From: Flavobacteriia bacterium
GTDB taxonomy: Bacteria; Bacteroidota; Bacteroidia; Flavobacteriales; Schleiferiaceae
NCBI GenBank assembly: GCA_009921445.1
Contig: RFXV01000003.1
Location: 1 to 36,440 of the forward strand
Reading direction: 5' to 3'
Length of the DNA: 36,440 bases
The notes under the pieces were generated by a model that was not told the DNA's origin, did no database searches, and saw only the letters and a program-made list of their open reading frames with translations. Shown in pieces: positions 17,317 through 25,357 of the stretch. The translations under genes were made by a program, and so were the position numbers. Position 1 is the stretch's first letter. Each line of letters opens with the position of its first letter.

Positions 17317-18651
17317 TCAGTGAGAAGGTTGATTGTAAAAGTCTTCAACAGAAACCGATTCGACCTTCTTACCAAATTTAGCGCTTAAATGTTCAAGCAC
17401 TTTGGTCTGCATCGCCTTCTCGTACAACTTGGAGACCTTATCGCCATCGTTCATGTAGTTCTGGGCGATCGAATCGACCAAGGCAGGATCCATCATCTGT
17501 TGACCATAGGCCGCCATTTGCTCCCGAACCAAGGCACGGGCAGCCTCTTGCAGATCCTCATTCTCTACTTTCAGCTCTTCTTGTTCTGCCACGGATGTCT
17601 CAATAAGCTGCCACCTGATGCCCTTGGCCATCGCTGGATACTCTTGGCCTACCTGCTCATCGGTCATGGGCTCTGCCCCTTCATGCGCGGAGACCATCCA
17701 TTTCCTCAAGAAAGCATCTGGAAGAGGAATGTTTTCCCTTTCTAAGAGGTATTCGATCATCGCATTCTGAAACATGCGCTCCGCATCACCACTGAAGGAA
17801 GCCTGAAGTTGCTCAGAGACCTTACTGCGGAACTCAGCCTCTTCCGTGACTCCTTTGTGCACTTTCTCAAAGAGGTCCTCAGCTGTCATTTCAGCCGGCT
17901 CTACGCGAATGATCCCCTCGATCTTGAAATTCCACTGCGCCCCATGGGTCTCAAGATGCGCTGAGTCCATGCCCAGAGCCTGGGCAGCATCCTCCGGCTG
18001 TGCGAAGTCTGCCTTTACATCGAGTTCGACCTCATCGTCCTTTTTTGCTCCGGTCAGCTTCTTGCTCAGCAAAGTGAACCGCTCTTCATCGAGTCGGAAA
18101 CCCGCTGAATGCGTGTGGCCATCCTCCTTCCCTTTTTCCGTGCACTGTCCGCGCACGAAATCCGCAGGACCGACCTCTTCCACCTGCTCCACCTTGCCGT
18201 ATCGACGACGAAGAGAATCGATCTCATCGTCCACCAAAGCATCGGTGATGTCCACCTGTCGGTAGGGCAGCTTGTCCTTTTTCTCACTGATATTCAGTTT
18301 GATCTCAGGGGCCAGACCCAGGTCGAATTCAAACTCCTGCAGCTCTGACGACCAGTCTATATCGCTCTTTTCACGGGGCATGGGCTGACCCAGCAATGTG
18401 AGTTGCTGCTCTTTGATGTAGCCATTGATCCCTTCTTGAAGCAACTTGTTCACCTCTTCGATCAGGATGCCCTGACCGTATTGCTTCCTGATAAGACCAG
18501 CGGGCACATTCCCCTTTCTGAAACCGGGCATTTGAATGGTCTTGCGCACCTCCTGTATTTGGCGTTCCACTTTCTCCGCATAATCGTCTGTCGCCATACC
18601 TATTTTGAGTACCGCGGTCAGGTCTTCGTTCTTTTCCAGATGAAATTGCAT
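17317..18651 (-). CDS. tig: Trigger factor, ribosome-associated chaperone
   Basis: 444 residues. Cytosolic chaperone that binds ribosomal protein L23 at the tunnel exit and shields nascent chains. The ribosome-binding signature GFRKGNVP is at residues 43-50, inside a normal N-terminal domain. The middle domain (about 150-250) is a poor match to an FKBP prolyl isomerase, as is usual in Bacteroidota, so isomerase activity is doubtful. The C-terminal arm domain is Gln/Glu-rich and helical. It is first in tig-clpP-clpX, 20 bases before clpP. A TACTTTTG promoter element lies about 20 bases upstream of the ATG. Confidence 0.94.
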   Translation of the reverse strand: MQFHLEKNEDLTAVLKIGMATDDYAEKVERQIQEVRKTIQMPGFRKGNVPAGLIRKQYGQGILIEEVNKLLQEGINGYIKEQQLTLLGQPMPREKSDIDWSSELQEFEFDLGLAPEIKLNISEKKDKLPYRQVDITDALVDDEIDSLRRRYGKVEQVEEVGPADFVRGQCTEKGKEDGHTHSAGFRLDEERFTLLSKKLTGAKKDDEVELDVKADFAQPEDAAQALGMDSAHLETHGAQWNFKIEGIIRVEPAEMTAEDLFEKVHKGVTEEAEFRSKVSEQLQASFSGDAERMFQNAMIEYLLERENIPLPDAFLRKWMVSAHEGAEPMTDEQVGQEYPAMAKGIRWQLIETSVAEQEELKVENEDLQEAARALVREQMAAYGQQMMDPALVDSIAQNYMNDGDKVSKLYEKAMQTKVLEHLSAKFGKKVESVSVEDFYNQPSH

Positions 18652-18670
18652 GGGGGCAAAAATTAGGGCG

Positions 18671-18678
18671 CAAAAGTA
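18671..18678 (-). promoter_or_regulatory. Bacteroidota -7 promoter element before tig
   Basis: TACTTTTG on the minus strand, a full match to TAnnTTTG, with 19 bases to the tig ATG. The identical octamer precedes the tRNA-Leu gene in this window. Confidence 0.6.
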
Positions 18679-18806
18679 CTCTTCTTGTTCGGTACGAAAA
18701 GCACACGACCAACCGACAAGAGAAACCCGCCGTTATTTGTTCATCATCCATTTGATAAAAGACTCAACTTTGTCGATCGACATCAAATAAATTCTTTCCA
18801 ACTTGC

Positions 18807-19864
18807 ATGAAGCACAAAAACCCACATATGCTCCATCGTATAAGCACCAGCTTATGGGTATTTTTCCTCTTCTCCACTCTGGGTTTGCAGGCACAGAATT
18901 GGGAGGACCGCATGAGCTTTTCGGCCACCCTTATCTATTTTCAGCCCTTCACCGATCTGAATGATGCACCTCCAGTCAACAACCGACTGAATCTGTCTAT
19001 TCCAATCTTTTCGATCAACCTGGGAAGGGAAAGGAACTCATCGTAAGGCTTCCTTCCAATGATGCCCCATGGACCTATGCCGGAACTGTAAACATCGGTA
19101 CCAGCCTGCATATTCCGGTAAGCAAGCGTTTCAGCCTGACTCTGGGCGCTGATCTCAAATACCTGCTCGGCACAGACTATCTGGATGCATATCAGGATGC
19201 TGGGGGGTCAGACATGCTTGGCACTTTTGAGGTGGGCATGTCCTTTGAATTGGGACGCAGCTTGAAAGAAGATGAAGTCATCACCAAGAAATCGGTCTAT
19301 GACGAATTCATCAATCAGGAGGGCAGAGCCCAAGCCGAGCTGACCAGGGCCAAACAGATATTCGAAGAGGCCCAGAAAGCTTCTGAGCAGATCGAGAAGG
19401 AAAGAGAGGAAACGGCCAAAGCCATGGCTGAGAAGGACCAGCAGATCGCCGCCTTGAAAGAAGCCCTGTCCAAAGAGCATCCTCCTATCGATCCAGCCAG
19501 TGGCAATAAAAGGACAGGAGAAACCAATTCATTAGAAGAAAATAAAGCCAACCAAGAGCCAGGCAGTGGGTCTGTTGAGGATTGGGAGAAGACCATTGGC
19601 GTCTCAACCGCTCCGAAGGCCAGCTCAGCATCCGGCAAGAATGGAATGTGGCATATAGTCCTCGGGAGTTTTCCGACTGAGGAAGCAGCTTTGAGCTATG
19701 TCCAACGCAAGGGCCTGGACAAGCAGCAGGTGGTGGTGCGTTTTGTAGATAAGCTGAAAACCTACCGTCTGATCCACAGTTCCTTCAGTAACCAAGATGC
19801 TGCCGGATCTGCACGAGATGCCATCAAGGATCGATTCCCAAAAGCTTGGATCGTACAATTCTAA
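18807..19864 (+). pseudogene. Exported coiled-coil / SPOR-domain protein, frameshifted
   Basis: Two frames form one gene. The first (18807-19046) has a signal peptide (LWVFFLFSTLGLQAQ) and the beginning of a probable membrane-associated domain. The second has no stop from about 18965 to 19864 and reads LPSNDAPWTYAGTVNIG, then beta-barrel-like strands. A long Ala/Glu/Lys/Gln coiled coil (about 19290-19470) and a linker follow, then a C-terminal SPOR domain (WHIVLGSFPTEEAALSYV to AWIVQF), a fold that binds denuded peptidoglycan. The switch between frames lies somewhere in 18965-19046; a one-base loss or two-base gain explains it. The G/A-rich run GGGAAGGGAAAGG at 19022-19034 is a likely place for a sequencing error. 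It is divergent from tig and ends at a strong terminator. It may be an intact gene with a base error. Confidence 0.7.
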
Positions 19865-19880
19865 CTGAAACATCTAAATG

Positions 19881-19912
19881 AAAAAAGGGCCGAAAGATCT
19901 CGGCCCTTTTTT
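19881..19912. terminator. Two-way intrinsic terminator
   Basis: AAAAAAGGGCCGA-AAGATC-TCGGCCCTTTTTT: a seven-pair GC-rich stem flanked by A6 and T6. It can stop the SPOR-protein transcript on the plus strand and the tRNA-Leu transcript on the minus strand. Confidence 0.93.
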
Positions 19913-19914
19913 GT

Positions 19915-19999
19915 TGGTGCGGATGAAGGGAATCGAACCCCCACGCCTCGCGGCGCCAGATCCTAAATCTGGTGCGTCTACCAATTTCGCCACATCCGC
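19915..19999 (-). tRNA. tRNA-Leu (anticodon UAG)
   Basis: 85 bases on the minus strand. The acceptor stem GCGGATG pairs with CATCCGC, followed by discriminator A and an encoded CCA. The anticodon stem-loop CCAGA-TTTAGGA-TCTGG gives anticodon TAG, reading CUA and other CUN leucine codons. The long variable arm (CGCCGCGAGGCG) marks a type II tRNA. The T arm reads GGGGGTTCGATTCCC with a slight mismatch. A -7 element lies 11 bases upstream and a terminator directly downstream, so it is a single-gene transcript. Confidence 0.97.
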
Positions 20000-20010
20000 T
20001 AAGGTCTTGA

Positions 20011-20018
20011 CAAAAGTA
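20011..20018 (-). promoter_or_regulatory. Bacteroidota -7 promoter element before tRNA-Leu
   Basis: TACTTTTG on the minus strand, a full match to TAnnTTTG. A TTTC-like -33 element lies about 19 bases upstream. Placed 11 bases before the mature 5' end of the tRNA. Confidence 0.6.
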
Positions 20019-20089
20019 GGTCCAATCGGGAATTTTCGAAAGTCGGGATAAAGGATGATTGTATTTTCGCCCAACAAGCCAAACCCCTT

Positions 20090-20992
20090 ATGAAAAGTCT
20101 GAATCCCAAGGATCTTCCGACGGCTGAATTGCATCAATTGCTTTTGGGATCTGTAGGGCCCCGTCCCATTGCATTGGCCAGCACCATCTCACAGGACGGA
20201 TCGGTCAATCTGAGTCCTTTCAGCTTCTTCAATGTATTCAGTGCCCACCCGCCCATATTGATCTTCAGTCCAGCGCGCAGGGTGCGCGACAATACGACCA
20301 AGCACACATTGGAAAATGCGAAAGCCACTGGCGAAGTTGTGATCAATGTGGTCACCTATGCCATGACCGAACAGATGTCGTTGTCCAGTACGGAATATGG
20401 GCGCGAGACCAATGAATTCGTCAAGTCTGGTTTCACAGAACTGCCTTCAGAGAAGATCGGACCACCCCGAGTGGCCGAATCGCCGGTGCAGTTTGAATGC
20501 ACGGTACGCGAGATCGTTCCCCTGGGTACAGAAGGAGGCGCAGGCAACCTGATCCTGGCGGAGATCGTGCGCCTGCACATCAACGAACAGATCCTCAACG
20601 ATCAGGAGAAGATCGACCCCTATCGGATCGATCTGATCGCCCGAATGGGCGGGGACTGGTACTGCAGAGCGCAAGGCGATGCACTTTTTGAGGTAGCCAA
20701 ACCAATCAGGAAAAAGGGAATTGGTGTGGATGCGCTTCCAAAGAACATTCGACAGAGCTTCATCCTGACGGGAAACGATCTTGGAAAATTGGGCAATGTC
20801 GAGTCCATACCCGAACCGGAAGAAGTGCAGGAGTACGCTAAGTCCGCTGAGATCCGGAATCTGTTGGGGTCGGCATCTGACGGGCTTGAGATCCGTGAGA
20901 TATTGCATCAATATGCAGCTGAATTATTGGAAAAAGGAGAGGTCCATAACGCATGGAAAACCTTACTTTGTGATCCCTTAAACAGAGTCTAA
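20090..20992 (+). CDS. Flavin reductase-like / flavoredoxin family protein
   Basis: 300 residues with the FMN-binding split-barrel fold of the flavin reductase-like family. It shows VGPRPIALASTISQDGSVNLSPFSFFN at the N-terminus, where the flavin phosphate and isoalloxazine sit, and then RRVRDNTTKHTLEN. A central strand region with VQFECTVREIVPLG follows, then a C-terminal helical tail of about 80 residues. Members bind FMN and may reduce flavins or other substrates with NAD(P)H; the substrate is unknown. The promoter is probably near TATTTTCG, about 20 bases before the ATG. The stop overlaps the DUF3127 start by one base (TAATG). Confidence 0.85.
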   Translation: MKSLNPKDLPTAELHQLLLGSVGPRPIALASTISQDGSVNLSPFSFFNVFSAHPPILIFSPARRVRDNTTKHTLENAKATGEVVINVVTYAMTEQMSLSSTEYGRETNEFVKSGFTELPSEKIGPPRVAESPVQFECTVREIVPLGTEGGAGNLILAEIVRLHINEQILNDQEKIDPYRIDLIARMGGDWYCRAQGDALFEVAKPIRKKGIGVDALPKNIRQSFILTGNDLGKLGNVESIPEPEEVQEYAKSAEIRNLLGSASDGLEIREILHQYAAELLEKGEVHNAWKTLLCDPLNRV

Positions 20993-21378
20993 TGGAACTA
21001 AGCGGAAGCATCAAACTCATCCAGGAAGAAGAACGCATTTCCGATCGATTCAAGAAGAGAGGTTTGGTCCTGACCACACAGGAGCAATACCCTCAAGATA
21101 TCATGATCGAATTCGTGCAGGAGAAAACGGAATTACTGGACAGCTTTCAGCACGGACAGCAGGTGACCATCTCTATCAATATCCGGGGAAGAGAGTGGAA
21201 AAGTCCAAGTGGAGAGGTCAAGTATTTTACAAGCATACAAGGTTGGCGCATTCAGAGATCAGAGGCAGAAGCGCCCGGTATGCAGCAGCCTATGGGGAAT
21301 TCGAACGATACCGCTCAGCCAGCAGCTGCGCCTGCTCCGGATCTCTCTGACAACGAGGGCGACGACCTTCCTTTCTAG
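20992..21378 (+). CDS. DUF3127 protein with SSB-like C-terminal tip
   Basis: 128 residues. The first 90 or so match DUF3127, a Bacteroidota family: GSIKLIQEEERISDRFKKR, then LTTQEQYPQDIMIEF, SINIRGREW and YFTSIQGWRIQR. The fold is probably an OB-type small barrel; that is inference from pattern. Residues 91-118 are a Gln/Ala/Pro linker. The end is acidic with a hydrophobic tip, DNEGDDLPF, much like the DDDIPF tip by which bacterial SSB recruits partner proteins. Thus the whole layout (OB-like core, flexible linker, acidic tip) mirrors SSB. DNA binding is unproven. Coupled to the flavin reductase by TAATG; aat follows in the same frame right after the stop. Confidence 0.85.
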   Translation: MELSGSIKLIQEEERISDRFKKRGLVLTTQEQYPQDIMIEFVQEKTELLDSFQHGQQVTISINIRGREWKSPSGEVKYFTSIQGWRIQRSEAEAPGMQQPMGNSNDTAQPAAAPAPDLSDNEGDDLPF

Positions 21379-21456
21379 ATCGATTCCCATCTGACAGCGC
21401 ATTGGATCGGACCTGATTCCGACCCACCCGAGGTCCAGGAGACAGATCCGGATCTG

Positions 21457-22083
21457 GTGGCCATTGGTGGAAATGTGCATCCGGCTTCTTTGATCAAGGC
21501 ATACAGCCAGGGGCTTTTCCCTTGGAACACCCATCCTGAGATCCCCATGTGGTACAGCCCGGATCCGCGTGCGGTGCTTTCGCCGGGCGCATTCAAATGT
21601 TCCAAAAGCCTGCGATCGGTTATCAGAAAAAAGCGCTTTGAACTCAGGCACAACAGCCGTTTTGAGCAGGTGCTTCAGCATTGTGCAGACATAAAGAGAA
21701 AAGAGCAGCATGGCACCTGGCTGCATCCAGAGTTGCAGCGCAGTCTGACCCAACTGCAAAAGATGGGGAAAGCCCATTCCATCGAAGTTTTGCAAGGAGA
21801 AGAACTGGTGGGCGGGCTGTACGGCCTGCAGATCGGAAAGGTCTTTTTTGGTGAGTCAATGTTCTCCAGGGTTTCCGACAGCAGCAAGGTCGCCTTGTAC
21901 GCCCTGTGCCGATCCCTGCCCAATGATGCGCTGATCGATTGCCAGCAGAGGACGGAACATCTCCTGTCGCTGGGTGCACGCACAATAAGCCGTTCGGAAT
22001 TCCTAAAGACCCTTGGCGAACTGACCCATCAGCCCATGCAGCTGGAGCTCGCGGACATCTACTCCTCTAAGGATCAGTCCTAA
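21457..22083 (+). CDS. aat: Leucyl/phenylalanyl-tRNA-protein transferase
   Basis: Transfers Leu or Phe from tRNA to the N-terminus of proteins with basic N-terminal residues, marking them for ClpAP/ClpS-type degradation. It shows AIGGNVHPASLIKAYSQGLFPW, PMWYSPDPRAVL, LVGGLYGLQIGKVFFGESMFS and a late LIDCQQRTEHLLSLGA, all family signatures. The listed start is GTG, but the preceding in-frame codons (21379-21456) have no stop and read TDPDLVAIGG at the join, the usual Aat N-terminal pattern. No ATG, GTG or TTG lies in frame there; only ATC (21379) and CTG (21391) could open the longer form. Identity is sure; the start is not. Confidence 0.9.
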   Translation: MAIGGNVHPASLIKAYSQGLFPWNTHPEIPMWYSPDPRAVLSPGAFKCSKSLRSVIRKKRFELRHNSRFEQVLQHCADIKRKEQHGTWLHPELQRSLTQLQKMGKAHSIEVLQGEELVGGLYGLQIGKVFFGESMFSRVSDSSKVALYALCRSLPNDALIDCQQRTEHLLSLGARTISRSEFLKTLGELTHQPMQLELADIYSSKDQS

Positions 22084-22090
22084 ATCGCCA

Positions 22091-23128
22091 TCAGCCGTTG
22101 CGCACGTCGAGCAGATCGCGCAATCTGTTGCCGATCATCATAAAACTCAATACTGTGAGCATGATCAGGATGCCTGGAGCGAGCGAAAGCCAAGGCTTCC
22201 CCATGAGGATGAAGCTGTAGTGGTCGCGGATCATTCCGCCCCAGCTGGGCACTGGAGGCTGAGCACCCAGACCCAAAAAGGACAAACCGCTCTCCATGAG
22301 TATGGCCGCAGCAAAATTGGCGGCTGATACGACGATCAGAGGTGCCCATGAATTGGGCAAGACATGCTTGCGCAAAATGTACAGCGATGAAAAGCCTTGA
22401 ACCACGGCTGCATCCACATACTCCCTCTTGGACTGGCTTTTCACCTCTCCGCGCAGCACTCGGGCCACTTCTACCCACATGGTGAGCCCAATGGCAATGA
22501 ATACCTGCCAGTGCCCTTTGCCCAGCGCTAAAGTGAGTGCAATGACCAGCAGCAGTGTGGGAATGCTCCAGACCACCTGAAGCAACCACTGAATAAAGGA
22601 ATCCACCCTTCCGCCATAAAATCCCGCTATGGCGCCCAGAGGCACGCCAATGAGCAGCGAAATGAGCACGGCCACGAAACCCACAGACAAGGAAATGCGT
22701 GCACCAATGATGAGCCGCGAAAGGACGTCGCGACCATAGCGGTCCGTACCGAGCCAAAAGGTGCGCTGCTGCAGTTCATCCTCTGATGCTCGAATGCGGA
22801 ATCCGACTGCATCCGGCCTGCCCTCCAGAAGCAGATCGTAGGCCACATCCTTTTTTTGGAAGTCCGCAACCGGATGTATCTGTACCGGCTGCACCTGTCC
22901 GCCTGTGAATCGATCCCAGCTACTGCGCTCAGCATCTCTCTGCACGTATACAAGCGTCTTTGTTCCCGGAGGAACAAGCGCCTTCGAGGGAAGCATTTCA
23001 TTGGCATATTCGGTGGAGACAGGAGCGATGAAGTAGGCCATCAAGGCCGTCGTGGAAAGGGTGATGAGCCAGAGAAGAGCAAGGCCGGAGACCGGATCTT
23101 TCCACAACCCTTTCCAGATCGGGCGCAT
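22091..23128 (-). CDS. ABC transporter permease, OppC/DppC type
   Basis: Inner-membrane permease of 345 residues, of the peptide/nickel importer family. After TM1 (about 16-37) comes a soluble loop of about 100 residues, then FWLGTDRYGRDVLSRLIIGARISL, the typical entry into the transporter core. About five more helices follow. The EAA loop that contacts the ATPase is visible as REYVDAAVVQGFSSLYILRKHVLPN, and the end has GLSFLGLGAQPPVPSWGGMI, both strong family marks. The start overlaps the protease stop by one base (TGATG), so both are one transcript. No OppB, ATPase or binding protein lies in the window. Substrate unknown; peptides are the family norm. Confidence 0.92.
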   Translation of the reverse strand: MRPIWKGLWKDPVSGLALLWLITLSTTALMAYFIAPVSTEYANEMLPSKALVPPGTKTLVYVQRDAERSSWDRFTGGQVQPVQIHPVADFQKKDVAYDLLLEGRPDAVGFRIRASEDELQQRTFWLGTDRYGRDVLSRLIIGARISLSVGFVAVLISLLIGVPLGAIAGFYGGRVDSFIQWLLQVVWSIPTLLLVIALTLALGKGHWQVFIAIGLTMWVEVARVLRGEVKSQSKREYVDAAVVQGFSSLYILRKHVLPNSWAPLIVVSAANFAAAILMESGLSFLGLGAQPPVPSWGGMIRDHYSFILMGKPWLSLAPGILIMLTVLSFMMIGNRLRDLLDVRNG

Positions 23129-25215
23129 CAGAGCGTTCTGATCAGTTCAGATGACCAATAGAGATAGAGATCCTTGCCCAGATTTTTGTGCCACTTCTCG
23201 CGGTCCTCACGGTCCTTCTCTTCAGTGATCAGGGCATCATCTGCCGCATTGAAACCGACTTGGAAACGATCCGAGGCATTCAGACGATAGAGTCCTTTGA
23301 ATTTCTTGGCCTCTTCCCGCCGATCCTGCTCGCGCTGGGTATAGGCATCGAGATCCAAAGGGATCCGGCTCAGGTCTTGTTGCTGCTTTCGGTAGGCCGC
23401 GTGCATGCGGATGCTATCGAAGACCGCCTCCTCCTGCATCTGCTCGCCCAATGCCTTCACTGCTTTTCTGTAATCCTTGGACCATTTGTCTGAGCGATCA
23501 AATCGAGCACTACCGATCTCGTCATAGCTCATGGGGTGGCGCTGCTTTTTTTCGCCAAACTCGAGATCCATGTACGCATCTGGCATCACCAGGTCTGGCT
23601 CCACACCTTTGAGTTGGGTGGTGCCCCCATCTATCCTGTAGTACTTCTGTATGGTGATCTTAAGCGCGCCCAGAGGCTTGACCCTCGCATTCATCGTGGC
23701 ACGGTCCAAATTGTAGATGTTCTGTACGGTTCCCTTTCCAAAGGTCGCTTCACTTCCGACGATCACCGCACGTCCATAGTCCTGAAGAGCGGCTGCACAG
23801 ATCTCGGAAGCACTGGCGCTGAATTCATTGACCATGACGACCAATGGACCGTCATAAGCCACATCCGGATCCGAATCACGCAGGACCTTCTTGCGCCCAT
23901 CCGCGGTCTTGACCTGCACGACTGGGCCTTTGGGAATGAACAGACCCACGATCTTGACCACCGCATCCAGTGATCCACCGCCGTTGTTGCGAAGATCCAG
24001 GATCAAACCATCGATGCCGTCGTTTTTGAGTTTTTCGATCTCCGTCCGGACGTCCTCGGCGCAATTTCTGTTGTTTTCATTGTAAAAATCCACGTAGAAC
24101 TTGGGCAGCTTGATGTAGCCCATTTTTCGATCGTCACCTTCCCTTGGACCGATCACAGCAGATTTGGCAAAGGTCGCTTCGAGTTCCACGACATCGCGTA
24201 CGATGGGGATGACTTGATTGGTACCGTCCAGCTTTCGCACAGTCAATCGGACCTCCGTTCCCTTGGGGCCTCGAATGAGTTTGACCACCTTCCGAAGCTT
24301 CATCCCTACGACATCTACAGGCTCCTCCTCACCTTGGGCCACCTTGACGATCTTGTCTCCGGGCTCCAACTCGCCCTGACGCCAGGATGCACTGCCGGAA
24401 ATGATCTTTTCAATGGTCACAAATTCCCCTCCCTGTTTGAGTTGCGCACCAATTCCCTCGAACTGACCGCTCATCTGTATTTCAAACTCCTCTTTTTGCT
24501 GCGGTGGGAAATACTCGGTGTGCGGATCGAAATAACCAGTGATCGCATTCATGTAGACGCCCATCCAGTCTTCCTCCCTCATGTCCCGCATCGATTCGAA
24601 CCAATCGTTCTGAAGCTCGAGTTCCCGACTCCGGGCTTTCTGTTCGATCTCCTCAAAAGAGCTTCGGTCCGCGGTGTCTTTTTCCTGCCCGGAAAGACGC
24701 TCGTATACTCTGGAAAGCACCCGTGATTTCAAGTACTTGCGCCAAACCTCTTTCAACTCACTCTGGCTCTTGGCATAGCTCCGCTTGTTTCCATCAAATT
24801 CAAAGAATTCTTCCTTCTCATAGTCGAAGGGAGCGGAAAGCCATTCATTCACCCAGGACTCGGCCAGCTTTTGTCTTTTGAGCAGTACCGCCGTACTGCT
24901 GTCGAAGAGTTCCGTACCGCTCATCACCATCTCCTCATCAATGCGGCTGGAGTAATAAGCAAGCGCCTCCACATCCGACGCCAGGAAAAATCGCTTTCCG
25001 TAATCCAGGTCTTCCATGTATTCTTCGAAGACCGTTTCTGAAAAGCTGTCATCCAAAGCCTTTGGATCGTAGTGCCTGGAAGAAAGGATATTGTTGATCA
25101 GTGAAATGAGCACCCTGTTCCGTTCATCCGGATCGGAGGGCGGAAAACGAGCAGCGATCAGAAAGACCGAACACGAGAGTAGCAGAAGAAAAAAAATGCG
25201 AGAGCTGTGGCGCAT
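23128..25215 (-). CDS. prc: Tail-specific (C-terminal processing) protease, S41 family
   Basis: 695 residues from the chosen ATG at 25215. An N-terminal hydrophobic segment (IFFLLLLSCSVFLIAA) indicates export; the Cys could be a lipobox but the context is weak. An N-terminal helical domain is followed by a PDZ domain (about residues 255-330: GGEFVTIEKIISGSASW, ELEPGDKIVKVAQG). The S41 core has LILDLRNNGGGSLD, then FSASASEICAAALQDYG with the nucleophilic Ser (466-471) and FGKGTVQ with the catalytic Lys (494). A DUF3340-type C-terminal region follows. Prc cleaves periplasmic and lipoprotein substrates from their C-termini. The ORF-track start adds 29 residues that would precede the signal sequence. 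Downstream gene: OppC-type permease, coupled by TGATG. Confidence 0.93.
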   Translation of the reverse strand: MRHSSRIFFLLLLSCSVFLIAARFPPSDPDERNRVLISLINNILSSRHYDPKALDDSFSETVFEEYMEDLDYGKRFFLASDVEALAYYSSRIDEEMVMSGTELFDSSTAVLLKRQKLAESWVNEWLSAPFDYEKEEFFEFDGNKRSYAKSQSELKEVWRKYLKSRVLSRVYERLSGQEKDTADRSSFEEIEQKARSRELELQNDWFESMRDMREEDWMGVYMNAITGYFDPHTEYFPPQQKEEFEIQMSGQFEGIGAQLKQGGEFVTIEKIISGSASWRQGELEPGDKIVKVAQGEEEPVDVVGMKLRKVVKLIRGPKGTEVRLTVRKLDGTNQVIPIVRDVVELEATFAKSAVIGPREGDDRKMGYIKLPKFYVDFYNENNRNCAEDVRTEIEKLKNDGIDGLILDLRNNGGGSLDAVVKIVGLFIPKGPVVQVKTADGRKKVLRDSDPDVAYDGPLVVMVNEFSASASEICAAALQDYGRAVIVGSEATFGKGTVQNIYNLDRATMNARVKPLGALKITIQKYYRIDGGTTQLKGVEPDLVMPDAYMDLEFGEKKQRHPMSYDEIGSARFDRSDKWSKDYRKAVKALGEQMQEEAVFDSIRMHAAYRKQQQDLSRIPLDLDAYTQREQDRREEAKKFKGLYRLNASDRFQVGFNAADDALITEEKDREDREKWHKNLGKDLYLYWSSELIRTL

Positions 25216-25357
25216 GAGCGTGATTCGAATGTAGTGTGAAACTATAACATCCCAACGGCTCATTGATCGCTTCCGATACAGTGTTTGACGAAGAATTAAC
25301 ATTTCGTCTGTCTGTCTGCTTCAGAAAAGATCTTTATTTCGCACTCCACCCCCTAGA

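Noticed and set aside
19022-19034. GGGAAAG heptamer that could be a -1 slippery site in the SPOR gene
   Set aside because: The heptamer is not in the phase of the upstream frame (X_XXY_YYZ does not line up with 18807), and I see no clear downstream stem. A plain indel explains the data better.
25306-25318. Three GTCT repeats in the prc / TonB receptor intergenic region
   Set aside because: Only three copies; too short to argue for phase variation.
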